Below, one piece after another: positions 1 to 6,801 of a DNA stretch of 9,315 bases. Position numbers and translations under genes: made by a program. Origin of the DNA: Alphaproteobacteria bacterium (GTDB lineage: Bacteria > Pseudomonadota > Alphaproteobacteria > Rhizobiales > Rhizobiaceae); NCBI GenBank assembly GCA_017308345.1, contig JAFKFE010000539.1:1-9315 (forward strand), in the 5' to 3' direction. Numbering within the stretch: the first letter of the stretch is position 1; each line of letters opens with the position of its first letter. A model generated the notes under the pieces. That model was not told the DNA's origin. It did not search any database and was given only the letters and a program-made list of their open reading frames with translations.

Positions 1-1
1 G

Positions 2-784
2 GTCGACGAGGCGCGCGAGGCCGGCATCGAGCATTTCATCTTCGTGACCGGGCGCAACAAGGCGGTGATCGAGGACCATTTCGACGTCCAGTTCGAGCTC
101 TATGACACGCTCGCCCAGCGCGGCAAGGACGACCAGCTTGCCCGCCTGCAGCAGCTGCAGCCGGCGCCGGGGCAGACCAGCTTCACCCGTCAGCAGGTGC
201 CGATGGGCCTCGGCCACGCCGTATGGTGCGCCCGCGAGCTGGTCGGCGACGAGCCGTTCGCGCTGCTTCTGCCGGACATGATCATGCAGTCGGAAAAGAG
301 CTGCATGAAGGGCATGGTCGAGCTCTATGCCGAGACCGGCAACAACATCATCGCCGTGCAGGAATGCGACCCGGCGGAGGCGCATAAATACGGCATTGTC
401 GGCCGCGGCGAGGACACCCATAACGGCTTCCGCATCACCAGCATGGTGGAGAAGCCGAAGCCGGGCACCGCGCCGTCCAACCTCTTCATCAACGGCCGCT
501 ATATCCTGCAGCCGGAAATCTTCGGCATCCTGGAGAGCCAGGAACGCGGCGCCGGAAACGAGATCCAGCTGACCGACGCGATGCTTAGGCTGCAGAAAGA
601 GCAGCCCTTCTACGGCTACCACTACAAGGGGCGCACCTTCGACTGCGGCTCGCCGGAAGGCTTCGTCGAGGCCAATGTCGCCTTCGCGCTCTGGCGCAGC
701 GACATGAATGGAAGCATGGCCGGCGTCATCCGCACGCTGCTGGACGAGGTGCGGCCGGTGGGGCGCCGCGGCGCGGCTTCGTAG
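2..784 (+). CDS. galU: UTP--glucose-1-phosphate uridylyltransferase (GalU), 5' end missing
   Basis: The enzyme joins UTP and glucose-1-phosphate to give UDP-glucose and pyrophosphate in the cytoplasm, feeding exopolysaccharide, LPS and glucan synthesis. The open frame is already running at base 2 (VDEAREAGIEHFIFVTGR...), so the start lies outside the window. About 260 residues remain of a family usually near 300, so roughly 40 N-terminal residues are lost, including the glycine-rich nucleotide-binding loop. The rest is typical: VPMGLGHAVWCA, the acidic LLPDMIM segment, GIVGRGE, MVEKPKPGTAPSN, FINGRYIL, GAGNEIQLTDAM and FDCGSPEGFVEANVAFAL near the C-terminus. The GTG at base 44 is internal, not a true start. 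The stop is TAG at 782-784. The gene converges on the outer-membrane gene at 879. Identification rests on recognised family motifs; no frameshift is visible in the part seen. Confidence 0.95.
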   Translation, partial: VDEAREAGIEHFIFVTGRNKAVIEDHFDVQFELYDTLAQRGKDDQLARLQQLQPAPGQTSFTRQQVPMGLGHAVWCARELVGDEPFALLLPDMIMQSEKSCMKGMVELYAETGNNIIAVQECDPAEAHKYGIVGRGEDTHNGFRITSMVEKPKPGTAPSNLFINGRYILQPEIFGILESQERGAGNEIQLTDAMLRLQKEQPFYGYHYKGRTFDCGSPEGFVEANVAFALWRSDMNGSMAGVIRTLLDEVRPVGRRGAAS

Positions 785-841
785 CCGTCGCGGTGCCGGC
801 GCAGGCCGTGCTCATGCCCGGATGCTCTCTCGACCCGGCCT

Positions 842-868
842 GGCCTGAGCCTCGGCACAGGCTTGGCC
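842..868. terminator. possible weak hairpin between convergent galU and barrel gene
   Basis: An interrupted inverted repeat lies in the 94-base gap between the converging genes: GGCC (842-845), GCCT (849-852), AGGC (859-862), GGCC (865-868). The two 4-bp stems are separated by small internal loops. There is no T-tract on either side, so this is at best a weak or Rho-assisted termination site. Nothing else is visible in the gap. Confidence 0.2.
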
Positions 869-878
869 GTCACTGCCG

Positions 879-2672
879 TCAGCGCTGCACCTTCAGTCCG
901 AGATAGACGCTGTTGGCCGTGTAGTCGCGGCCGAGCAGGTTGCTGGTCAGCTTCTCGGTCCTGACGCGGGTGGTAATCCCGGCATAGCGATTGAGCCACC
1001 ATGTCAGTCCGGCCTCGGCGCTCAGGATCAGATCGTGGCCGTCGGAGCCGGTGTAGTCGCGCCAATCGAGGCCGAGCGCCGAGTTCGCCGTCAGGTTGGC
1101 GCGGATCTGGCGCTCGCCCGTCAGACGGCCCGAGTAGAGGATATCGCCGCTCTCGCCGGCCGTCGTGGTGGTCTCCACTTCGGTTTTTCCGGTGAGCCCG
1201 ATGGTGGTGCCGCGCTCGGGCGACCATTTGAGGTCGGCATTGATGCTCGGGCCGGCCACCGCCGGCAGGCGGCTGTCGTCGATCGCTTCGCGCAGCCAGC
1301 CGACGGAAAACTCGCCGGACAGCTTCTCGCCCATGTCGAGCTCGAGGCCGGCGCGCGCGCCAAGCCTGGTCGAGGAGCGCTGGAAGCCGTCGGTGTCGGT
1401 GCGCAGGTCATAGACGCGCCGTCCGGCCTCGACTTCCGTGAAGGGCGTCAGCGCGGGGGAAATCTCGTAACCGGTGCGCAAGGTCGCGGTGTAGAGCGTG
1501 GAATCGCGATCCTTCTGCGACACGGTGGTGCCGTTGGAGAGCTCGGCATCGCCGTAGAAATCATGGCTGACCGCCCCGGTCAGCGCATAGCGCATCTTGC
1601 CGACACTTTTTTCGATGCCGAGGCTGCCGTCCACGGTCTGGCGCAGCGGCTGCTTGGTGACACCGGCGATCGCATCCGGCGAGGAGGCCGACTCGGGCGC
1701 CGCCTCGTAGCCAAGCTTGGCGATGGCGCGCAGCTCGTTGTCGAGATCGATGTTGAGCTGGCCGTCGATGCGGCCCTGCGCATCGTTGATCTTCTCGCCG
1801 GAGACGGTGTTGCGGAAAAGGCCGTAGCCGGTGATCAAAGCCGAATTCTCGCGCCAGTCGGAGGTCGCCGTGAAACGCAGCGCCGTCTCGGACAGGACGG
1901 CCGATTTGCCGGTGCTGCTGGAATCGGCGTTGGATGTCGCGGTAAATCCCTGCTCGAGCGACGGCCGGAAGAGAAATGTGCCGACCTTGACGCCGGGAGC
2001 GGCGAAGGGATCGTCCTCCGGCTTGACCTTCCGGCCTTCGATGGACGCCGTGCGCTCCGCGCCGGGATCGAGCTTCTGCCTGTCGACGCTGTCGACGGTG
2101 ACCGCGCGGCGGTTGCTGCCGTCATTGTCATCGATGGCGGCGGCATCGGCCTGGCTGCCTGTGCCGGCGGTGGAGGCCGTGGTCGTATTGTCCGTCGCCT
2201 CGCCGGTCTTCTTCCTGGCCTTTTTCTTGTCGGCGGTCTTGGTGCCGGCCTTGGTGTCCTGCGCGCGCTGCTTCGCCGTCGAGGGCCGGCGCGGTTTTAC
2301 CGGCGTCGTCGTGGCGGCCAACGGATCATCGGTTGCCTGCGGCTGGTCGAAGATGCTGCCCGCGGCACCCGCCGCCTGGTCGTCATCGGGAACGGCGCCG
2401 GGGCTTGCCGGCTGGTAGGTCGCCGATGCGGCGTCCTGGGCAACCGCGGCCGCGGGCGCATTCTGATCCTGCGACCCCTGCGCCCGCAGCTGCCCGGCCT
2501 TGCGCTGCTGGTCGGCGAGTATGGCCGATTCGGAAACCTCGCCACGCAGCTCGGTCTCCTGGGAAAATGCCGGCGCCGGGCGCAGCAAGCTGAGCGCGCT
2601 TGCCGTCAGCAGCAGTGCCGCGACGGCAATGCCCATTCGACCGATTTTCGTTTCAGGCTGGCCCCCGGACAT
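879..2672 (-). CDS. exported outer-membrane beta-barrel protein, BBP2-like
   Basis: This is probably an outer-membrane beta-barrel of the 'putative beta-barrel porin 2' type common in Rhizobiales; its substrate is unknown. In numbering from GTG 2681, residues 16-40 form a signal peptide (MGIAVAALLLTASALSLL..., likely cut near AFS/Q). Residues 41 to about 225 are a low-complexity Ala/Gln/Asp/Thr region with a very basic patch at 137-159 (KKKARKK). From VKVGTFLFRPSLEQGF (231-246) to the end, alternating polar/hydrophobic strands with many Tyr/Trp/Arg and short turns look like a barrel of about 370 residues, ending YLGLKVQR. The start is unsure: GTG 2681 (600 aa), ATG 2672 (597 aa, used here) and ATG 2636 (585 aa) all keep the signal peptide, and none has a strong Shine-Dalgarno. 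It lies divergent to kpsF and convergent to galU, which fits envelope or polysaccharide work. The barrel call comes from sequence pattern and family resemblance, not a search. Confidence 0.75.
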   Translation of the reverse strand: MSGGQPETKIGRMGIAVAALLLTASALSLLRPAPAFSQETELRGEVSESAILADQQRKAGQLRAQGSQDQNAPAAAVAQDAASATYQPASPGAVPDDDQAAGAAGSIFDQPQATDDPLAATTTPVKPRRPSTAKQRAQDTKAGTKTADKKKARKKTGEATDNTTTASTAGTGSQADAAAIDDNDGSNRRAVTVDSVDRQKLDPGAERTASIEGRKVKPEDDPFAAPGVKVGTFLFRPSLEQGFTATSNADSSSTGKSAVLSETALRFTATSDWRENSALITGYGLFRNTVSGEKINDAQGRIDGQLNIDLDNELRAIAKLGYEAAPESASSPDAIAGVTKQPLRQTVDGSLGIEKSVGKMRYALTGAVSHDFYGDAELSNGTTVSQKDRDSTLYTATLRTGYEISPALTPFTEVEAGRRVYDLRTDTDGFQRSSTRLGARAGLELDMGEKLSGEFSVGWLREAIDDSRLPAVAGPSINADLKWSPERGTTIGLTGKTEVETTTTAGESGDILYSGRLTGERQIRANLTANSALGLDWRDYTGSDGHDLILSAEAGLTWWLNRYAGITTRVRTEKLTSNLLGRDYTANSVYLGLKVQR

Positions 2673-2681
2673 CGTCACCAC

Positions 2682-2832
2682 TGCTCGCGCGGCGCGGTTG
2701 CGCCATACTTACCGAACCGTAAATGCGGATGGTTAACGGAGGGTTGAGAGAGCCGCCTTGCAGCCCCCCGATCGGCAGGCCCAGGGCAATTCTGTTGGAC
2801 AGGGGCGCGGCAAAGCGCTAATCGCTTGCGCC
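2682..2832. promoter_or_regulatory. divergent promoter region between barrel gene and kpsF
   Basis: Both flanking genes must be transcribed outward from this stretch of about 150 bases. It holds the only AT-richer patch nearby (about 2705-2737). Visible elements are a near-dyad TTACCGAACCGTAA (2709-2722, five of seven pairs match), a GTTAAC (2732-2737), and GGAGGG (2738-2743) with GAGAGAG (2746-2752) just before a TTG at 2758. I could not place convincing -35/-10 boxes on either strand. A shared regulator binding the dyad is possible but is only an inference. Confidence 0.35.
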
Positions 2833-3834
2833 ATGCATGCGGGGTCCCCAGAAAGAAGGCAGCCGGACAGGCAGGCTGCGATCGAATCGGCGCTGAGAAC
2901 GGTGGCGACGGAACAGGCCGGTGTGACGGCCCTGGCCGCCGCGCTCGAGAATGGGCTGGCGGCGCCTTTTGCGGCCGCAATCGACCTGATCTCGCGGATC
3001 GACGGCCGCGTCATCGTCACCGGTGTCGGCAAGAGCGGCCATATCGGTTCCAAGATCGCCGCCACGCTTGCCTCGACCGGCACGCCCGCCTTTTTCGTCC
3101 ATCCGGCCGAGGCCAATCACGGCGATCTCGGCATGATCGCGCGGGATGACGCCATCATCGCCATGTCCTGGTCGGGCGAGAGCAAGGAATTGATGGGCAT
3201 CGTCGCCTATTCCAGGCGCTTTTCCATCCCACTGATCGCCATCACCTCGGGCGAGAACTCGGCGCTGGCGCGTGCCGCCGACGTCGTGCTGCTGCTGCCG
3301 GCCGTGCCCGAGGCCTGTCCGCATGGGCTGGCGCCGACGACGTCCGCCCTGCTGCAGCTCGTCATGGGCGATGCGCTGGCCATCGCGCTGCTCGAGGCCC
3401 GCGGTTTCACGCCGGACCATTTCCGCACCTTCCATCCGGGCGGCCAGCTCGGCGCCAACCTGATGCAATTGCGCGAGATCATGCATGTCGGCGAAAGGCT
3501 GCCGCTGGTGCCGTCGGGCACCGGCATGCAGGAGGCGATCCTGGAATTGTCGCGCAAGGGCTTCGGCTGCGTGGCGATCACCGGCGCCGACGGCGCGCTG
3601 GTCGGCATCATCACCGACGGCGATATCCGCCGGCACATCGCCAGCGACCTGCTTTCCATGAGCGTCGATCAGGTGATGACGGGAAAGCCGAAGACGGCAA
3701 GCCCGGACACGCTGGTGGCGACGGCGCTGCAGACCATCAACACCTCCGCCATCACCAGCCTGATGGTCGTCGAGGGCGGACGGCCCGTTGGGTTAGTGCA
3801 TTTGCACGATCTGCTGCGCATCGGCGCCGCTTAG
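2833..3834 (+). CDS. kpsF: KpsF/GutQ-family arabinose-5-phosphate isomerase (KdsD-type)
   Basis: The enzyme interconverts ribulose-5-phosphate and arabinose-5-phosphate, the entry step to Kdo for LPS or capsule. From ATG 2833 it has 333 residues, near the 328 of E. coli KdsD. A SIS (sugar isomerase) domain spans about 45-190: VTGVGKSGHIGSKIA (62-76), HPAEANHGDLGM (90-101), MSWSGESKE (111-119), APTTS (167-171), FHPGGQLG (200-207). Two CBS domains follow (about 211-270 and 276-330; MHVGERLPLV, GIITDGDIRRH, VDQVMT). Residues K67, E119, E160 and H201 match in position the residues proposed for E. coli KdsD catalysis. An upstream in-frame TTG at 2758 has a purine-rich GAGAGAG five bases before it and would add 25 residues. 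ATG 2833 is preferred because it fits family length, although its own Shine-Dalgarno is poor. The stop is TAG at 3832-3834. It is a single gene, convergent with nfeD. Confidence 0.9.
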   Translation: MHAGSPERRQPDRQAAIESALRTVATEQAGVTALAAALENGLAAPFAAAIDLISRIDGRVIVTGVGKSGHIGSKIAATLASTGTPAFFVHPAEANHGDLGMIARDDAIIAMSWSGESKELMGIVAYSRRFSIPLIAITSGENSALARAADVVLLLPAVPEACPHGLAPTTSALLQLVMGDALAIALLEARGFTPDHFRTFHPGGQLGANLMQLREIMHVGERLPLVPSGTGMQEAILELSRKGFGCVAITGADGALVGIITDGDIRRHIASDLLSMSVDQVMTGKPKTASPDTLVATALQTINTSAITSLMVVEGGRPVGLVHLHDLLRIGAA

Positions 3835-3839
3835 ATATT

Positions 3840-3854
3840 CAGGCTTCGCGCCTG
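3840..3854 (+). terminator. small hairpin just after kpsF
   Basis: A perfect 5-bp stem CAGGC/GCCTG with a 5-base loop (TTCGC) begins five bases after the kpsF stop, in the 77-base gap between convergent genes. Only a broken pyrimidine run (TCTTCGACTCCG) follows, not a T-tract, so a role as terminator is uncertain. Confidence 0.3.
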
Positions 3855-3911
3855 TCTTCGACTCCGTCTCGGCCTGATCTTAATCTTCCGCTCACTGAAC
3901 GGCGCCCGCAG

Positions 3912-4376
3912 TCAGATCGCCTCGACGGTCAGTTCCAGATCGGTATCCGCCGCGCCAGTCACACGCACCTGTGCGCCTACCGGCAGGTCGGGGCCGGAGA
4001 CGCGCCACAGCGTGTCGCCGAGCCGGATACGGCCGCGGCCGTTCTTGATCGGCTCCGCCAGCGTCGCCGTGCGGCCGACCATCTGCGCGCCGCGGCGGTT
4101 GAGCAGCGGCTGGTCGACGTCGCCCTGGCGCGCGACCGAAATACGCCTGCCGACATAGGCCGAGACCACGGCCAGCACGAGGAAGGCAAGGACCTGGATC
4201 TGCCAGGTCCAGAAGGCGGCGTCCCAGATCGCCAGCGACACCGCGCCGATGATCAGCGCCGCGATGCCGATCCACAGCATGAACACGCCGGGCGCCACGA
4301 CTTCCATCACCAGGAGCACGATGCCCAGAACCATCCAGTTCCACGGGCCGAGTTCCGAAACGATGCGGTCGATCAT
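3912..4376 (-). CDS. NfeD-like membrane protein (partner of SPFH protein)
   Basis: This is a short NfeD-family protein (154 aa, YbbJ-like), which as a rule is encoded beside an SPFH/stomatin gene and is thought to work with it in inner-membrane microdomains or quality control. Three hydrophobic segments (about 13-28, 30-50 and 57-77) include the MEVVAPGVFMLWIGIAA stretch typical of the family. A soluble OB-fold domain covers about 98-150 (VGRTATLAEPIKNGRGRIRLGDTLWRVSG split over 100-128, then LPVGAQVRVTGA). There is no N-terminal ClpP-like protease domain, so this is the short form. ATG 4376 has GGGAG (minus strand, 4384-4388) seven bases upstream. It starts 26 bases after the stop of the SPFH gene on the same strand, so the two are almost surely co-transcribed. 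Family recognition is firm; the biological role is by analogy. Confidence 0.92.
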   Translation of the reverse strand: MIDRIVSELGPWNWMVLGIVLLVMEVVAPGVFMLWIGIAALIIGAVSLAIWDAAFWTWQIQVLAFLVLAVVSAYVGRRISVARQGDVDQPLLNRRGAQMVGRTATLAEPIKNGRGRIRLGDTLWRVSGPDLPVGAQVRVTGAADTDLELTVEAI

Positions 4377-4402
4377 CGATGGTCTCCCACGGGGTTACAT
4401 CG

Positions 4403-5353
4403 TCAGCTGTCGGTCTGTCGCACGACCGGCGGGCGCGAGCCCTGCCGCTGCGTGCCGGAAGGGCTGTCGCCCTTGAAGACCTCGCGGGCGATCTCGCCGA
4501 TGCCGCCGAGCGAGCCGATCAGCGACGAGGCTTCGAACGGCATCAGCACGATCTTGTTGTTGCTGGACGAGCCGATCTTGGCCAGCGCCTCGGTGTATTT
4601 CTGGGCGACGAAGTAGTTGATCGCCTGCACGTCGCCCTTGGCGATGGCTTCCGACACGACCTGTGTCGCCTTGGCTTCCGCCTCGGCCGAGCGCTCGCGG
4701 GCCTCGGCGTCGCGGAAGGCGGCTTCCCTGCGGCCCTCGGCCTCGAGGATCTGCGACTGCTTCAGGCCCTCGGCGGCCAGGATCTGGGCGCGCTTGTCGC
4801 GCTCGGCCATCATCTGGCGGCCCATCGATTCCACCAGATTGGCCGGCGGGTTGATGTCCTTGATCTCGACGCGGGTGATCTTGATGCCCCATGGATGCGC
4901 GGCCTCGTCGACGACGCGCAGCAGGCGTTCGTTGATCGCATCGCGGTTGGAGAGCAGTTCGTCGAGGTCCATCGAGCCCATGACGGTGCGGATGTTGGTC
5001 ATGGTGAGGTTGAGGATGGCGTTCTGCAGCCCGGAGACCTGGTAGGCCGCCTGCGCCGCATTGAGTATCTGGAAGAAGGCGATCCCGTCGACGCCGACGA
5101 TGGCGTTGTCGCGGGTGATGATCTCCTGGCTCGGAACGTCGAGCACCTGCTCCATCATGTTCATCTTGGCGCCGATACGCTCGAAGATCGGGTTGATGAT
5201 GTTCAGGCCAGGGGTGAGCGTCTTGGTGTAACGGCCGAAGCGCTCCACCGTGTAATTGTAACCTTGCGGCACCGTCTTGATGCCCTTGAAAAGCAGAATG
5301 ATGACCAGGAAAACAAGAACAATGATGGCAATGTCGAAACCGCTAAAGCCCAT
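4403..5353 (-). CDS. qmcA: SPFH/band-7 (stomatin-like) membrane protein, QmcA type
   Basis: This 316-residue SPFH-family protein is related to E. coli QmcA (about 305 aa), a membrane scaffold that forms oligomers and is linked to FtsH-type protease control and lipid microdomains. One N-terminal transmembrane segment (6-23, [15 protein letters not shown]) is followed by the band-7 domain at about 24-170: [79 protein letters not shown]. An Ala/Glu/Arg-rich coiled coil spans about 175-235, then a [15 protein letters not shown] helix, the [23 protein letters not shown] segment, and a Ser/Pro/Gln-rich tail. ATG 5353 has GAGGGAG (minus strand, 5361-5367) seven bases upstream. Its gene partner nfeD follows after 26 bases. 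The hemH stop is 135 bases upstream on the same strand, so readthrough or its own promoter are both possible. The gene name is by similarity of type. Confidence 0.93.
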   Translation of the reverse strand: MGFSGFDIAIIVLVFLVIILLFKGIKTVPQGYNYTVERFGRYTKTLTPGLNIINPIFERIGAKMNMMEQVLDVPSQEIITRDNAIVGVDGIAFFQILNAAQAAYQVSGLQNAILNLTMTNIRTVMGSMDLDELLSNRDAINERLLRVVDEAAHPWGIKITRVEIKDINPPANLVESMGRQMMAERDKRAQILAAEGLKQSQILEAEGRREAAFRDAEARERSAEAEAKATQVVSEAIAKGDVQAINYFVAQKYTEALAKIGSSSNNKIVLMPFEASSLIGSLGGIGEIAREVFKGDSPSGTQRQGSRPPVVRQTDS

Positions 5354-5488
5354 TTCGCTTCTCCCTCAAAAGGCGGCGACCTCACGAAATCACTTAAGTG
5401 TGTTTCCGCAGCGTTACAATCAGGTGATCGGGAATATTGGTTAGCGAAGGCTTTTGCGCACCGATTTCGTGCCTGTCGGTGAAACCCG
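5354..5488. promoter_or_regulatory. hemH-qmcA spacer with 10-bp palindrome
   Basis: This 135-base gap lies between two minus-strand genes. It contains a perfect 10-bp palindrome CACTTAAGTG (5391-5400), about 38 bases before the qmcA start. On the minus strand TTGTAA then TTAAGT, 16 bases apart, give a weak promoter-like pair overlapping that palindrome. A 6-bp stem CACCGA/TCGGTG (5459-5464 with 5476-5481) lies just after the hemH stop but has no T-tract. An independent qmcA-nfeD promoter is plausible and unproven. Confidence 0.3.
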
Positions 5489-6553
5489 TCACACCCAGCC
5501 GGAAAGCTCGCGCCGTACCAGCGCTTCGACCACGGCCATGCCCTCGGGGCTGTCGTTGAGACAGGGGATATGCGCGAAGTTCTCGCCGCCGGCGTGGTGG
5601 AAGGTTTCGGCAGCCTCGCGGCCGATCTCGTCGAGCGTCTCGATGCAGTCGACGGAAAAGCCCGGATTGACGATGGCGATCGACCTGACGCCCTCCTTCG
5701 CCAGCTTCTCGACCGTGACGTCGGTATAGGGCTGCAGCCATTCCTGCGCGCCGAAACGCGACTGGAAGGTGGTGATGAGCTTCTTCTCGTCCCAGTCGAG
5801 CTTTTCCCGCAGCAGCCGCGTCGTCTTCAGGCAATGGCAATGGTAGGGATCACCCTTCTCGAAATAAGGCTTCGGGATGCCGTGATAGGACGCGATAACC
5901 ACCTCCGGCTTGAAGTCCAACGTGCCAAGATGCCGCTTGATCGAATGAGCGAGCGCCTCGATGTAGACCGGTTCATCGTAGTAAGGCGGCACGCTACGGA
6001 TCGCCGGCGCGTTTCTGATCTTCATAAGCGCGCGGAACAACTGGTCATTCGCGGTTGCCGTCGTCGTTGCCGAGTATTGGGGATACAGCGGGAAGGATAG
6101 GATACGGTCGCAGCCCTGCTCGACCAGACGACGCGCGACACTTGCCGTCGAAGGGTTGCCGTAGCGCATCGCCCAGTCGACCACGACATTTGGGTGATCG
6201 GCGAGAGCAGTGGCGAGCTTCTCTGCCTGGGAGCGGGTGAAGGTGCGGAGCGGCGACTCGTTCTTCTCGCGGTTCCAGATCCTGGCGTAGTTGGCGCCCG
6301 ATTTTTTCGGCCTGGTGGTCAGGACCAGGCCATAAAGGATCGGATACCAGATCGCCTTGTTGAGTTCGATGACGCGCGGGTCAGAGAGGAATTCCCTCAG
6401 ATATCGCCACATCGGCGCGAACTCGATTCCGTCTGGCGTGCCGAGATTCATAAGCATGATGCCAACCTTGCCATGCTTCACAGCCGGGTGGCCGGCAGGC
6501 AGCAGACCGGCGGTCCTCGTGGTCTTGACATCGGTGGGGCTGGCAAGCGTCAT
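5489..6553 (-). CDS. hemH: ferrochelatase (protoheme ferro-lyase)
   Basis: Ferrochelatase inserts Fe2+ into protoporphyrin IX, the last step of protoheme synthesis, at the inner face of the cytoplasmic membrane. The 354 residues from ATG 6553 carry the family's hallmarks: VGIMLMNLGTP (30-40), YLREFLSDPRVIE (51-63), NESPLRTFTRSQA (98-110), DWAMRYGNPS (126-135), FPLYPQYSATTT (154-165), ASYHGIPKPYFEKGDPY (221-237, with the likely metal/porphyrin histidine H224), FQSRFGAQEWLQPYTD (263-278) and NPGFSVDCIETLDEIG (296-311, with a conserved glutamate). Cysteines at 148, 239, 241, 303 and 331 are notable because some bacterial ferrochelatases hold a [2Fe-2S] cluster; whether this one does cannot be told here. 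A TTG directly before the ATG is rejected as start because GGAG (6561-6564) sits seven bases from the ATG. It may lead a hemH-qmcA-nfeD transcript. Confidence 0.97.
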   Translation of the reverse strand: MTLASPTDVKTTRTAGLLPAGHPAVKHGKVGIMLMNLGTPDGIEFAPMWRYLREFLSDPRVIELNKAIWYPILYGLVLTTRPKKSGANYARIWNREKNESPLRTFTRSQAEKLATALADHPNVVVDWAMRYGNPSTASVARRLVEQGCDRILSFPLYPQYSATTTATANDQLFRALMKIRNAPAIRSVPPYYDEPVYIEALAHSIKRHLGTLDFKPEVVIASYHGIPKPYFEKGDPYHCHCLKTTRLLREKLDWDEKKLITTFQSRFGAQEWLQPYTDVTVEKLAKEGVRSIAIVNPGFSVDCIETLDEIGREAAETFHHAGGENFAHIPCLNDSPEGMAVVEALVRRELSGWV

Positions 6554-6560
6554 CAACGGT

Positions 6561-6564
6561 CTCC
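6561..6564 (-). promoter_or_regulatory. Shine-Dalgarno site deciding the hemH start
   Basis: The minus strand reads GGAG, then seven bases (ACCGTTG), then ATG at 6553. The adjoining TTG (6554-6556) would be only four bases away, so ATG is the better start. Confidence 0.7.
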
Positions 6565-6577
6565 GATAGCGCCGCGG

Positions 6578-6605
6578 AAACTAGCGATGCCCTGCCGGTT
6601 TTCAA
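6578..6605 (-). promoter_or_regulatory. possible hemH promoter
   Basis: On the minus strand TTGAAA (6600-6605, five of six with the sigma-70 -35) is followed after 16 bases by TAGTTT (6578-6583, three of six with the -10). It lies 25-50 bases before the hemH start, and between that start and the upstream repeat. No clear Irr/ICE-box or RirA-type iron site was seen. It is a weak match. Confidence 0.3.
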
Positions 6606-6631
6606 TGCTGCGTCTGGCCGCACCTTATCTC

Positions 6632-6735
6632 GTTGGAGCAATTCAGCGATCAGTAAAATCGCTGAATTGCTCCAACTGTTTGTTTTACGCAATTCCGAAC
6701 GGAAAACCGCTCGACACTTTTCCTGGAATTGCTCT
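6632..6735. repeat. composite palindromic intergenic repeat (RIME-like), copy A
   Basis: This 104-base two-part element has no coding potential. Part 1 is a perfect 19-bp inverted repeat, GTTGGAGCAATTCAGCGAT (6632-6650), a 7-base loop CAGTAAA, and its exact reverse complement (6658-6676). Then comes TG plus TTTGTTTT (6679-6686). Part 2 is a compound hairpin: GCAATTCC (6689-6696), GGAAAA (6701-6706), an 11-base loop, TTTTCC (6718-6723), GGAATTGC (6725-6732). The phrase GAGCAATTC recurs in both parts. From general knowledge, elements of about 100 bases with two large palindromes are described as Rhizobium intergenic mosaic elements; this fits that plan but was not matched to a database. It sits between the nucleotidase terminator and the hemH promoter, so it lies outside both predicted transcripts. 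Confidence 0.8.
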
Positions 6736-6744
6736 GGCGGCCCT

Positions 6745-6778
6745 AAAAAGGAACACCCGTCCGGTTTCCCGGACGGGT
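6745..6778 (-). terminator. intrinsic terminator of the nucleotidase-LysM gene
   Basis: Read on the minus strand, a perfect 10-bp GC-rich stem ACCCGTCCGG/CCGGACGGGT closed by a GAAA tetraloop (stem 6755-6778) is followed by GTTCC and then five Ts (6745-6749). It begins 23 bases after the TAA stop at 6802. This is a strong Rho-independent terminator oriented with the gene. Confidence 0.9.
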
Positions 6779-6801
6779 ATGACGATTCCCGCTCGAGGTG
6801 A

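Noticed and set aside
1035..2747. 570-codon open frame on the + strand opposite the barrel gene
   Set aside because: It is antisense to a protein with a clear signal peptide and barrel pattern. Its own product is Gly/Arg/Ala-rich without domains, as expected from high-GC antisense frames.
2818..3636. 272-codon minus-strand frame within kpsF
   Set aside because: It is a shadow of the conserved SIS-CBS coding frame, with low-complexity Arg/Gln/Asp composition.
4379..5482. 367-codon open frame on the + strand across qmcA
   Set aside because: It is antisense to an intact SPFH protein with good ribosome binding site; the product has no recognisable domain and is His/Asp/Arg-rich.
6632..6686. 19-bp hairpin followed by TTTGTTTT considered as a + strand terminator
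   Set aside because: No + strand gene ends nearby, and the same hairpin-plus-TTTGTTTT unit recurs in copy B where again no + strand gene precedes it; a repeat element explains it better.
6632..6735. inverted repeats considered as ends of an insertion sequence
   Set aside because: There is no transposase and only a few bases between arms; the structure is a paired-hairpin repeat rather than terminal repeats of a transposon. A MITE-like origin cannot be excluded.
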